A stretch of DNA of 7,518 nt from WGMK01 sp046047315 (GCA_046047315.1 JBJOID010000285.1:1-7518); one strand, 5' to 3'; counted from the stretch's first letter, positions 1-6,023 are shown. The notes: generated by a model not told the origin, from the letters alone. Program-made: numbers and translations.

Positions 1-525
1 CGTGCCGAGCAGTCCCAGCAGCGGGGCAAGCGTGCCGATATTGTTCAGGTAGGAAATGCGCTGCCACATCGCCGCCGCGCCGCGCGCACCTTCGCTTTCC
101 ATCGCTTCTTGAATCACAAAGCGGTCGTGGCCCGCCATCTTGAGGCCCGCGGCCAGCACGTTGGCCAGCAGTTCGTCCCGCTCCTGGCACATCTGGTAGG
201 CGCCGCGAAGGTCACCCGACGCAATCTGCGCCTGCGCGCGCTTCGCAAGCTTCTTGGGAACTTCACGGCCGGGGGTCAATGTCAGGAGTAAATAGAGCGC
301 CCAAACCAGCGCGATGAAGCCCAGCCCCATGATGACCCACAAAATTGCCCCGCCCTGTTCAACCATCGCCATCAGGGTCAGCTGTCCCTCAACCGGCTGC
401 AAAATCGAGGGGAGGGTAGCGGCGGCGGGTTGCGTCACTGCCTCGGCGGGAGCATCCTGCGCAGCAGTGGTGTGGCTTGCCAGAAGGAGTAAGGCTAAAG
501 TTATACCAATACAAATTCTGCGCAT
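1..525 (-). CDS. MotA/TolQ/ExbB proton channel family protein (3' end cut by window edge)
   Basis: Reading from an ATG at 525 down to base 1 gives 175 codons with no stop, so the C-terminal part is missing. Residues 1-22 form a signal-peptide-like segment: basic MRR, hydrophobic ITLALLLLA, then a likely cleavage near TAA-QD. An Ala/Pro/Thr-rich stretch follows, then a transmembrane helix at about 60-84 (ILWVIMGLGF onward) and a soluble helical region. The segment NNIGTLAPLLGLLGT at 161-175 is the family hallmark at the start of the second membrane helix. ExbB/TolQ proteins pair with ExbD/TolR in the inner membrane and use proton motive force to energise outer-membrane transport or envelope integrity. 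A partner exbD/tolR gene would be expected further left, outside the window. An AGGG sequence 6 nt before the ATG is a plausible ribosome binding site. I cannot tell ExbB from TolQ here; the cleavable N-terminal leader favours the ExbB-like group. Confidence 0.88.
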   Translation of the reverse strand, partial: MRRICIGITLALLLLASHTTAAQDAPAEAVTQPAAATLPSILQPVEGQLTLMAMVEQGGAILWVIMGLGFIALVWALYLLLTLTPGREVPKKLAKRAQAQIASGDLRGAYQMCQERDELLANVLAAGLKMAGHDRFVIQEAMESEGARGAAAMWQRISYLNNIGTLAPLLGLLGT

Positions 526-614
526 AATATGCCCTTATGGTCCCCTTTTGGCCGGGTGAGTAGGGGGCACCGGCGAGGCGCATGGGAGAGCGGGGAAGCC
601 CAAGCGCGAGGTGT

Positions 615-644
615 ATTATGCCCTTGCAGTTAAAAAGGTTGCAA
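615..644 (-). promoter_or_regulatory. Candidate sigma70-type promoter for the ExbB/TolQ-family gene
   Basis: On the minus strand, TTGCAA (639-644, 4 of 6 matches to TTGACA) is followed after 18 nt by CATAAT (615-620, 5 of 6 matches to TATAAT). Transcription would start near 608 and give a leader of about 80 nt before the ATG at 525. It lies just past the stop of the upstream acetyltransferase gene, so the channel gene may be transcribed independently as well as by read-through. The motif match is by eye only. Confidence 0.45.
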
Positions 645-655
645 CGAACGGCGGC

Positions 656-1444
656 TCAGGATGCGACGCCGAGATGTTCATCCATCCACTGCCTGCCAAA
701 CTCGACGATGTCTGCGGCCTCGATTAGCTCCGAGTTGGCGTGCCCCACCCGCCCCGTGCGCGCGCGCCCCAAAGAAAGATACTCCTCTGTCAGGTCGGCA
801 AAGTAGTCCTCTCCCTTCCATTCGAAGATGCCATGTTCATCATCGAGGCAACTGACGGTCTTGATGACGGGGTTTCCGGGGCTTCCCACGTTCCCGTGCC
901 GGCATACCCGGCGTTTGCCCGGCAGGGAACAGAGGTACTCCGCATAGTGTAGAGCCGTAATGGTGTTGGTGTCCGCGCCCATGCGTAGGATGCGTCCGCC
1001 CCATTTGCACAACTTTTCCAGTGGGGAACCGGGACCGTAGTAGTCATCCCACGGAGCGTTGGAGAGAATCTCCTCGGCACGACCACCGCGAGCGGCGAAG
1101 CGTCCCTCGGGATTATTGCTCACGAGGGTGCCCTGCATCTGCCGGAACTGCTCGGCCAGCACACCCACCTCGTGGTACGCCGGGGTGCGAAGCGGGTCAA
1201 AAGGCGGCGCTAAAGCCAGGAGTGCCGCACGCTCGGCCTCTGGTCGTTGATTGATTTCATCCCAGCCGTTTTCCGCGCCAAGCACCATGAGCAAGGTGCC
1301 CGAAGGAGTCACGACTTCTTCTATCTGCCCGATCAATCCTCGGGCGCCGCCCGGCACGGGGCCAATCCGGCGCATCGAGGCATGCAGCATGAGCAGGTCG
1401 CCGGAGCGCACGCCAAGTTCACGGAGCTGTTCTTGAATATCCAC
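656..1444 (-). CDS. AAC(3)-family (antibiotic_NAT) N-acetyltransferase-like protein
   Basis: The 262-residue product resembles the aminoglycoside 3-N-acetyltransferase family (AAC(3)/YokD type), which transfers acetyl from acetyl-CoA to an amine in the cytoplasm. Visible family blocks in order are GDLLMLHASMRRIGPVPGGA (15-34), FDPLRTPAYHEVGVLAEQFR (82-101), GPGSPLEKL (137-145), a TNTITALHYAE block (159-169) carrying the conserved His166 and Glu169, and GRVGHANSELIEAADIV (231-247). Length fits the family (about 260-280). The usual RSxHP motif appears as SNNP (109-112), with the His replaced by Asn, so the true substrate is uncertain. Many chromosomal family members confer no resistance. The start is GTG at 1444; an internal Met would remove the conserved N-terminal block. 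The gene begins 8 nt after the pilT stop and is probably co-transcribed with it. No strong Shine-Dalgarno is visible, only a weak AAGAAG in the pilT tail, which suggests translational coupling. Confidence 0.85.
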   Translation of the reverse strand: MDIQEQLRELGVRSGDLLMLHASMRRIGPVPGGARGLIGQIEEVVTPSGTLLMVLGAENGWDEINQRPEAERAALLALAPPFDPLRTPAYHEVGVLAEQFRQMQGTLVSNNPEGRFAARGGRAEEILSNAPWDDYYGPGSPLEKLCKWGGRILRMGADTNTITALHYAEYLCSLPGKRRVCRHGNVGSPGNPVIKTVSCLDDEHGIFEWKGEDYFADLTEEYLSLGRARTGRVGHANSELIEAADIVEFGRQWMDEHLGVAS

Positions 1445-1452
1445 CAGATCTA

Positions 1453-2550
1453 CTACTTCTTGAGGATGCCGCCGCGGCCTGCCGTTATCTTAATCCCCTG
1501 AAGAACCATCAACAGCTCATCCGGATTGTCGGACGCTATCATCGCATCCTCGCGCTTGATGAGGTTTCGCTTGAGCAAGTCGGCGAGGCTCATGTTGAAA
1601 GTCTGCATGCCTTCCTGCTCGCCGTTCACAATGGCCGTGGGAATCTGTTTGATGGAGTTTTCCTTGATGAGGCTGGCGATGGCTGGATTATTCAGCATGA
1701 CTTCAATGGTCGGTACCCGCCCCTTGCCGTCGGCGGAGGGGATTAGTCGTTGCGCTATGCAGGCCTTGAGTTGCAGTGACACCTGCGAGCGGACCTGTTG
1801 ATGCATGTCCGAGGGAAACATGTCGAGAATGCGGTCAATGGTAAGCATGGCATTGGTGGTGTGGAGCGTGGAAAACACGAGGTGACCCGTTTCTGCCGCG
1901 CTGATCGCCGCTTGGAAAGTTTCCGCGTCGCGCATTTCGCCGACGAGGATCACGTCGGGATCCTCGCGCATCGCACCGCGAAGTGCGGTGTGGAAGTCCT
2001 TGGTGTCGATATGGATTTCGCGCTGCGTGATGATGCTACGCTTGTTGGTATGCAGGAACTCGATGGGGTCCTCAAGCGTGACAATGTGGTGCCGCTTGCG
2101 CTGGTTAATCCAGTCAATCACTGAGGCAAGCGTCGTCGACTTGCCGCTGCCGGTGGTGCCGGTTATCAACACAAGCCCGCGGGGAAAGTCGGCAATTTTC
2201 TCCATGACGGGCGGCAGGTTGAGCGTGGCAAAATCCAGAATCTTGCCCTTCACGTGCCGCATCACCATGCCGGTCGAGCCGCGCTGCCTGAGTATGTTGA
2301 CGCGAAAGCGGCCCAGCCCCGACACGCTGTGGGCGATGTCCGCGTCTCCACGACGGTTGAAGTCGGCATAGCGTTCCTCGCCCAGGATCTCCTGGGCATA
2401 CTGATCGGTGTCGTCTGGCGTCAGATTCTCCGTGTCGATGAAGCGAATCTCGCCATCGATGCGAACGGCGGGCGGACTCCCCACAGTCAGGTGAATGTCG
2501 GAAGCCCCATTCTTCACGGCGTAAGTGAGAATCTTCGTCAAAGTGGCCAT
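1453..2550 (-). CDS. pilT: Type IV pilus retraction ATPase PilT
   Basis: The 365-residue product is a PilT/PilU-type hexameric secretion ATPase that depolymerises type IV pili for twitching at the cytoplasmic side of the inner membrane. The N-terminal PAS-like domain contains GASDIHLTVGSPPAVRIDGE (15-34). The ATPase core has Walker A GTTGSGKST (131-139), an Asp box TLEDPIEF (158-165), Walker B ILVGEMRD (201-208) and a His box TGHLVFSTLHTTNA (221-234). The C-terminal block PAIASLIKE (289-297) corresponds to PilT's AIRNLIRE motif with changes. The length is typical (345-380). The start at 2550 is chosen because GGGGAG lies 7 nt upstream and the family's N-terminus begins here; in-frame ATGs at 2565 and 2619 would add an unconserved leader. 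No other pilus genes are present, so the rest of the machinery must be elsewhere. PilU is the main alternative. Confidence 0.93.
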   Translation of the reverse strand: MATLTKILTYAVKNGASDIHLTVGSPPAVRIDGEIRFIDTENLTPDDTDQYAQEILGEERYADFNRRGDADIAHSVSGLGRFRVNILRQRGSTGMVMRHVKGKILDFATLNLPPVMEKIADFPRGLVLITGTTGSGKSTTLASVIDWINQRKRHHIVTLEDPIEFLHTNKRSIITQREIHIDTKDFHTALRGAMREDPDVILVGEMRDAETFQAAISAAETGHLVFSTLHTTNAMLTIDRILDMFPSDMHQQVRSQVSLQLKACIAQRLIPSADGKGRVPTIEVMLNNPAIASLIKENSIKQIPTAIVNGEQEGMQTFNMSLADLLKRNLIKREDAMIASDNPDELLMVLQGIKITAGRGGILKK

Positions 2551-2557
2551 AGTGCTA

Positions 2558-2563
2558 CTCCCC
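2558..2563 (-). promoter_or_regulatory. Ribosome binding site deciding the pilT start
   Basis: On the minus strand GGGGAG sits 7 nt before the ATG at 2550. The alternative in-frame ATG at 2565 begins only just upstream of this motif, so the motif cannot serve that codon. It supports the shorter 365-residue PilT. Confidence 0.65.
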
Positions 2564-2583
2564 ATAAGCTTGCACAACCCGGC

Positions 2584-2603
2584 GTGGTTACAGACGTTAC
2601 CAC
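2584..2603 (+). repeat. 20-bp imperfect palindrome in the pilT/CBS divergent region (candidate operator)
   Basis: The sequence has arms GTGGTTAC (2584-2591) and GTTACCAC (2596-2603) separated by AGAC. The arms pair at 7 of 8 positions, with a single T-T mismatch. It lies 34-53 bp upstream of the chosen pilT start, close to a minus-strand TTGACT (2614-2619) that could be a -35 element, although no good -10 follows. Two-fold symmetry of this size is typical of dimeric regulator sites. Whether anything binds is unknown. Confidence 0.35.
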
Positions 2604-2632
2604 AAAGGCGGCCAGTCAAGCGTATTTTTCAC

Positions 2633-2660
2633 TTGCAGTTTTAGAGTTCTCTGTTAGACT
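2633..2660 (+). promoter_or_regulatory. Candidate extended -10 promoter for the CBS-domain gene
   Basis: TTGCAG (2633-2638) and TAGACT (2655-2660) are 16 nt apart, and a TG one base before the -10 (2652-2653) makes an extended -10 element. The hexamer matches are modest (3 and 4 of 6). The region is locally AT-rich against a GC-rich background. Transcription would start near 2667, leaving a leader of about 90 nt that holds two hairpins. Confidence 0.35.
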
Positions 2661-2696
2661 TTAAGTGCGGCAGAGAGAGCGACCACGGCCTTGAAC

Positions 2697-2742
2697 GGGT
2701 GCTCCATGGGGGAGCGTCCCAACGGCGAACCTTGGGGGTTCG
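2697..2742 (+). promoter_or_regulatory. Two tandem hairpins in the leader of the CBS-domain gene
   Basis: Hairpin 1 (2697-2720) pairs GCTCC (2701-2705) with GGAGC (2711-2715) around the loop ATGGG. It extends by a T-G wobble and GGG/CCC with one bulged T. Hairpin 2 (2726-2742) pairs CGAACC with GGTTCG around the loop TTGGG. Neither is followed by a T-run, so they are not intrinsic terminators. They end 3 nt before the GGAGG Shine-Dalgarno (2746-2750), where folding could influence translation. This is no riboswitch class I recognise. Confidence 0.35.
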
Positions 2743-2757
2743 AACGGAGGTACGGGT

Positions 2758-3240
2758 ATGCAGACGATTCGAGACGTGCTCAAGACCCGGGATACGTATT
2801 GGGTAGACGCGGGCGACACGGTGCGTGCGGCGGTGAGGTATCTCTGCGAGCGAAAAACGGGCGCCGTGGCAGTGATGTCGGGGGGGGAATTGGTGGGCAT
2901 GTTCTCCGAGCGGGACGTGCTTCACCGGGTGGTCAATGCGGCGCTTGACCCGGACAGCACGCTGGTCTCGGAAGTGATGAGCACCAACCTGATTGCCATC
3001 CGATCGGACGACGAGATTCACATGGCCAAGGCGGTGATGTACCAGAATCGGGTACGCCACCTTATCGTGCTCGGAAAAGACGGCGCATTCAAAGGGCTGG
3101 TATCCATTCGCGACCTCATCGACGCGGATATCGCCGAGTCGGCCGAGCTCATCCACAAGCTGAATGATCAGTACTACGAGGAAGCTTACAAGTCGAAGGT
3201 GATCTTCGCGGCGAACCGGATGATCACGCAAGGCGTGTAG
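2758..3240 (+). CDS. Tandem CBS-domain protein
   Basis: The 160-residue product is essentially two CBS domains (a Bateman module) with a charged C-terminal helix. CBS 1 spans about 6-62 and includes GAVAVMSGGELVGMFSERD (35-53). CBS 2 spans about 71-125 and includes RHLIVLGKDGAFKGLVSIRD (100-119). The SERD and SIRD ends are the usual nucleotide-ribose contact positions. Bateman modules generally bind adenine nucleotides or S-adenosyl compounds and regulate a partner; no catalytic domain is fused, so this is a stand-alone sensor or adaptor of unknown partner, probably cytoplasmic. The tail (about 126-160) has a Tyr/Glu-rich segment with QYYEEAYKSK. The start is well supported by GGAGG 7 nt before the ATG. 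The gene is monocistronic: an upstream candidate promoter and a downstream terminator enclose it, and it is divergent from pilT. Confidence 0.9.
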   Translation: MQTIRDVLKTRDTYWVDAGDTVRAAVRYLCERKTGAVAVMSGGELVGMFSERDVLHRVVNAALDPDSTLVSEVMSTNLIAIRSDDEIHMAKAVMYQNRVRHLIVLGKDGAFKGLVSIRDLIDADIAESAELIHKLNDQYYEEAYKSKVIFAANRMITQGV

Positions 3241-3270
3241 CAGGAAATCGCAGGGCAGGCGCAAGATTTA

Positions 3271-3306
3271 CGCGCCGATTCCCATGGGGATCGGCGCGAC
3301 TTTTTT
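3271..3306 (+). terminator. Rho-independent terminator after the CBS-domain gene
   Basis: A 9-bp perfect stem pairs CGCGCCGAT (3271-3279) with ATCGGCGCG (3290-3298), extended inward by a T-G wobble and CC/GG pairs around a tight CATG loop. The two bases AC and then six T (3301-3306) follow. It sits 30 nt past the CBS stop codon. There is no matching T-run on the minus strand, so it acts in the plus direction only and insulates scpA from the upstream unit. Confidence 0.9.
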
Positions 3307-3314
3307 GCCCGTCC

Positions 3315-3343
3315 TTGAATCGGCCTCGACCTGCGGGTACCAT
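3315..3343 (+). promoter_or_regulatory. Candidate sigma70-type promoter for scpA-yraN
   Basis: TTGAAT (3315-3320, 4 of 6) is followed after exactly 17 nt by TACCAT (3338-3343, 4 of 6). It lies directly after the terminator and gives a predicted start near 3350, about 32 nt before the scpA ATG. A new promoter is expected here because the terminator blocks read-through. Confidence 0.4.
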
Positions 3344-3381
3344 TGCGGACCTAACCCCGCATCTTTTTTTCTGGAACTTTC

Positions 3382-4233
3382 ATGAGCGAAGCCCCGCCCG
3401 AAATCACCGCGATCGCCCCCGCCGCGCAGGAAGATGCCGCGCCACCGCAGGATACTTTTCCGCGCATCGAGCTGGAGCAGTTCGAGGGCCCCTTCGAGGT
3501 GTTGCTCTATCTGATCAAGACGCAGGAAGTCGATATCTTCGACATTCCAATTGTTCGCATTACCGAGCAGTATCTTGCGTTTCTGGATCAGCTTCAGGGA
3601 CAGCAGTTGGATGTGGCAGGCGAATTTATCGTCATGGCGGCCACGCTGATTCAGATCAAGTCGCGTATGCTGATTCCGGTGGAGGTGGAAACCGAGGAAG
3701 ACGAGGAGATTCAGGAAGAGGACCCCCGGCTTGAGTTGGTGGAGAAGCTGCTGGAATACCGCAAGTTCCGTGATCTGGCGGAAGCGCTGGGACGGCGCTT
3801 CGAGCTGGCGGATGACGCCTTTGGCCGGCGTGTGAAACCGCATGTCGAGGCCGACCCGGATGAGGAAGACCTGATCGAGATCAGCCTTTATGATTTGATG
3901 ACGGCCTTGCGCAACACCCTGAAGTACCTACTGGAGAAACCCATTCACGAGGTATTCGGTGAAGGGGCTTCCATAGAGGAGAAGATCGCGCGCATCGAGG
4001 AATTGCTTGAATCCAGCGAAAGCGTGGCGTGGAGCCAGCTCACGAAGGAAAGCCGGACCAAGGTGGAGATCGTGTGTTGCCTGCTAGCCATCCTGGAGCT
4101 CTGTCGCATGCGCCGGGTGCGGGTGCATCAGCACGAGTTTTTCGGAGAGATCCGCTTGTTTGCGCGTGAGCCCTCGCCCGAGCACGAGCAGGACACGGAA
4201 GAAACCGATGGGCTGGTGGAAGCCGCCGGCTGA
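3382..4233 (+). CDS. scpA: Segregation and condensation protein A (kleisin)
   Basis: The 283-residue product is the ScpA kleisin, which bridges the SMC heads and binds ScpB in the bacterial condensin that compacts and segregates chromosomes. The N-terminal SMC-neck-binding domain shows FEGPFEVLLYLIKTQEVDIF (34-53), PIVRITEQYL (56-65) and GEFIVMAATLIQIKSRMLIP (80-99), all diagnostic. An acidic linker follows (EVETEEDEEIQEEDPR, 101-116), then helical segments. The C-terminal winged-helix domain (about 214-261) contains VEIVCCLLAILELCRMRRV (228-246) and FFGEIRLF (253-260). Residues 1-25 are an Ala/Pro-rich extension before the conserved core. The ribosome binding site is weak (GGAA, 7 nt before the ATG), but the next Met is inside the core. 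yraN overlaps the 3' end, and scpB is not adjacent here. Confidence 0.95.
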   Translation: MSEAPPEITAIAPAAQEDAAPPQDTFPRIELEQFEGPFEVLLYLIKTQEVDIFDIPIVRITEQYLAFLDQLQGQQLDVAGEFIVMAATLIQIKSRMLIPVEVETEEDEEIQEEDPRLELVEKLLEYRKFRDLAEALGRRFELADDAFGRRVKPHVEADPDEEDLIEISLYDLMTALRNTLKYLLEKPIHEVFGEGASIEEKIARIEELLESSESVAWSQLTKESRTKVEIVCCLLAILELCRMRRVRVHQHEFFGEIRLFAREPSPEHEQDTEETDGLVEAAG

Positions 4234-4579
4234 TTCCCTCGGTGCGCGTGGAGAACGCCTCGCCGCCCGGTACCTTTTCTTTCGCGGCTACCGGTTACTT
4301 GCCAGAAATCTCGTCTGCGGCCGGAACGAGATCGACTTGGTGGTGCGGCGCGGCAACGAGATCGCGTTCGTGGAAGTGAAGACCCGCCTTCGCGCCGATG
4401 CCTCGCATCCCGAAGACAGCGTGGGGGAGAGCAAGCAGCGCCACCTCCGGGAAGCGGCCCGGCACTACCTAAGCAAACACGAAGAGCCAGGTGTGAACTA
4501 CCGCTTCGATGTTGTCTCCGTCGTGGTGGGTCAAAACGGAAAAGCCGAGATCACCCACTTTCCTGACGCGTTTCGTTAA
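4208..4579 (+). CDS. yraN: UPF0102 / YraN family nuclease-fold protein
   Basis: The 123-residue product is a YraN/UPF0102 protein, a small single-domain member of the PD-(D/E)XK endonuclease-like superfamily whose role is not established, although a nucleic-acid-processing function is often suggested. Family blocks are LGARGERLAARYL (11-23), the active-site-like GRNEIDLVV (38-46) and FVEVKTR (54-60) supplying Asp43, Glu56 and Lys58, and YRFDVVSV (98-105). Length is typical (about 120). I choose the ATG at 4208, which has GGAAG upstream and leaves only a few residues before the LGARGE block. An ATG at 4160 would add 16 unconserved residues. The gene overlaps scpA by 26 nt in another frame, suggesting co-transcription and translational coupling. 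Its TAA overlaps the lpdA stop codon on the opposite strand. Confidence 0.9.
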   Translation: MGWWKPPADSLGARGERLAARYLFFRGYRLLARNLVCGRNEIDLVVRRGNEIAFVEVKTRLRADASHPEDSVGESKQRHLREAARHYLSKHEEPGVNYRFDVVSVVVGQNGKAEITHFPDAFR

Positions 4580-5997
4580 GATTTCTTCGGCCGGTAGATG
4601 TGGGTGCTGGTTCCGAAGATGGAGCCCGCGGCTTCCATGACGGTCTCGCTGAGCGTGGGATGGGGGTGGATCGTCAGATCGATATCCGAGGCCAGGGCCC
4701 CCATCTCGATGGCGAGCGTGGCCTCGGCAATCAGTTCGCCGGCTCCCTCGCCCACAATGCCGACACCCAGCAACTGGTTGGTCTCGGGATCGGTGATCAG
4801 CTTGGTCAATCCCTCGGTGCGGTTCAGCGTGGTGGCGCGGCCCGATGCGGCCCAGGGGAATCGGGCCACATTGATCTTGCGCCCCTGCTTCTTGGCTTCG
4901 TTCTCGGTAAGGCCGGTGTAGGCGATTTCCGGATCGGTAAAGACCACGGCAGGGATAGCTTGCGGTTCAAAGGCTACGTTCTTGCCGGCAATGACCTCAG
5001 CGGCCACCCTTCCTTCATGTGACGCCTTGTGCGCAAGAGCCGGTCCCTCGACGATATCGCCAATCGCGAAGATATTCGGGTCGGTGGTGCGGCGTTGTTC
5101 ATCCACCACCACAAAGCCCCGGTCGTTTACCTGGACCTTTGTGGAGTCCAGGCCCAGTCCACTGGAGTTCGGCTTGCGCCCAATGCAGATAAGAACCTTG
5201 TCATAGGTACGTTTCGGCTTCTTGAGGTCCGGACCTTCGAGGGTGACACGCAGGCCGCCCTTCACGTCCTCCATGTTGGTGACCTTGGTGTTCAGAAGGA
5301 TTTCCTCGAAGGCGCTCTCCAGACGCTTGGCCAAGGGGCGTACCAGGTCGCGATCGCATCCGGGAAGCAGGCCATCGGTGGCCTCAACTACGGTTACCAC
5401 AGAACCCAGCGCGGCATACACGCTGCCCAGTTCCAGGCCGATATAACCGCCGCCCACTACGAGGAGCGAGCCGGGGATGTCATCCATGCGCAGGGCGCCT
5501 GTGGAGTTCATGATGCGCGTGCTCTTGATGAGCGGCGGCAGCAGGGCCGGGCGCGAACCCGCGGCAAGGATGCTGTGCTCGCACATCACGGTCGTGATGG
5601 CATGGTTGTCTCCGACCACGGTGATCGTCTGGGAGTCGGCATAGGTGCCCCGGCCCTTAACGTAACGGACGCCACGCGCCTTGCTGAGCTGGCCTAGCCC
5701 GCCGGTCATCTGGTCCACCACACCCTTCGTGGCCGCCTTCAGGCGTTCAATGTCGATGGCGGGCTGCTGGAAGGTGACGCCGAAGTGCTCCGCTTCCTTG
5801 GCGGCATTAAGCACGTGCGCCACATGCAACAGGGCCTTCGAGGGAATGCAGCCGCGATAAAGACAGGTGCCGCCGGGATTGTCTTCGATGTCGATCAGGG
5901 TGGTGTCGAGTCCCAGGTCCGCAGCCATGAAGGCGGCTGCATACCCGCCGGGGCCTGCGCCAATTACCGCCACTTGGGTCGTGATAGTTTCGCTCAT
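4576..5997 (-). CDS. lpdA: Dihydrolipoyl dehydrogenase (E3 of pyruvate dehydrogenase)
   Basis: The 473-residue flavoenzyme reoxidises E2-bound dihydrolipoamide with NAD+. The FAD-binding motif GAGPGG lies at 13-18. The redox disulfide is in GGTCLYRGCIPSK (42-54), Cys45 and Cys50; the family consensus has Asn-Val where this has Tyr-Arg. The NAD-binding motif GGGYIGLELG is at 182-191, the second FAD motif NIFAIGDI at 308-315, and the catalytic dyad in HPHPTLSE (444-451), with His446 and Glu451. Length is standard for Lpd. GAGG lies 5 nt before the ATG. It starts 26 nt after the aceF stop and is the last visible gene of the aceE-aceF-lpdA operon, consistent with a dedicated E3 for pyruvate dehydrogenase, though Lpd can also serve 2-oxoglutarate dehydrogenase and glycine cleavage. 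The stop overlaps the yraN stop. Confidence 0.96.
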   Translation of the reverse strand: MSETITTQVAVIGAGPGGYAAAFMAADLGLDTTLIDIEDNPGGTCLYRGCIPSKALLHVAHVLNAAKEAEHFGVTFQQPAIDIERLKAATKGVVDQMTGGLGQLSKARGVRYVKGRGTYADSQTITVVGDNHAITTVMCEHSILAAGSRPALLPPLIKSTRIMNSTGALRMDDIPGSLLVVGGGYIGLELGSVYAALGSVVTVVEATDGLLPGCDRDLVRPLAKRLESAFEEILLNTKVTNMEDVKGGLRVTLEGPDLKKPKRTYDKVLICIGRKPNSSGLGLDSTKVQVNDRGFVVVDEQRRTTDPNIFAIGDIVEGPALAHKASHEGRVAAEVIAGKNVAFEPQAIPAVVFTDPEIAYTGLTENEAKKQGRKINVARFPWAASGRATTLNRTEGLTKLITDPETNQLLGVGIVGEGAGELIAEATLAIEMGALASDIDLTIHPHPTLSETVMEAAGSIFGTSTHIYRPKKS

Positions 5998-6023
5998 GAT
6001 GTCCTCGCGTATTAGCGTTTGTA

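Noticed and set aside
656..1444. Calling the AAC(3)-like gene a mobile antibiotic-resistance determinant
   Set aside because: No transposase, integron or repeat flanks it, it sits tightly behind pilT, and a conserved His is missing, so resistance cannot be claimed from sequence.
2551..2619. Longer pilT start at 2619 adding 23 residues
   Set aside because: The extra residues are not family-like and would run through the palindrome and intergenic sequence. The ATG at 2550 has a strong GGGGAG at proper spacing.
2726..2750. GGTTCGAAC resembling a tRNA T-arm
   Set aside because: The flanking sequence does not form acceptor, D and anticodon arms, and the motif is explained by the leader hairpin ahead of the CBS gene.
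2641..3264. 207-codon open frame on the minus strand opposite the CBS gene
   Set aside because: It is antisense to a well-supported CBS-domain protein, has a low-complexity His/Arg-rich composition, and shows no recognisable domain or ribosome binding site.
3271..3306. Bidirectional terminator or repeat element
   Set aside because: Only the plus strand has a T-run after the stem, and no second copy of the hairpin is seen in the window.
3268..3843. 191-codon open frame on the minus strand opposite scpA
   Set aside because: It runs antisense through conserved ScpA codons and the terminator hairpin, and its translation shows no family signature.
4160..4207. Longer yraN start at 4160
   Set aside because: It would add 16 basic, unconserved residues encoded in the shifted scpA frame. 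The ATG at 4208 has a ribosome binding site and fits the family length.
5029..5697. 222-codon open frame on the plus strand inside lpdA
   Set aside because: It lies wholly antisense to lpdA, whose motifs are intact. Long antisense frames are expected in GC-rich genes.
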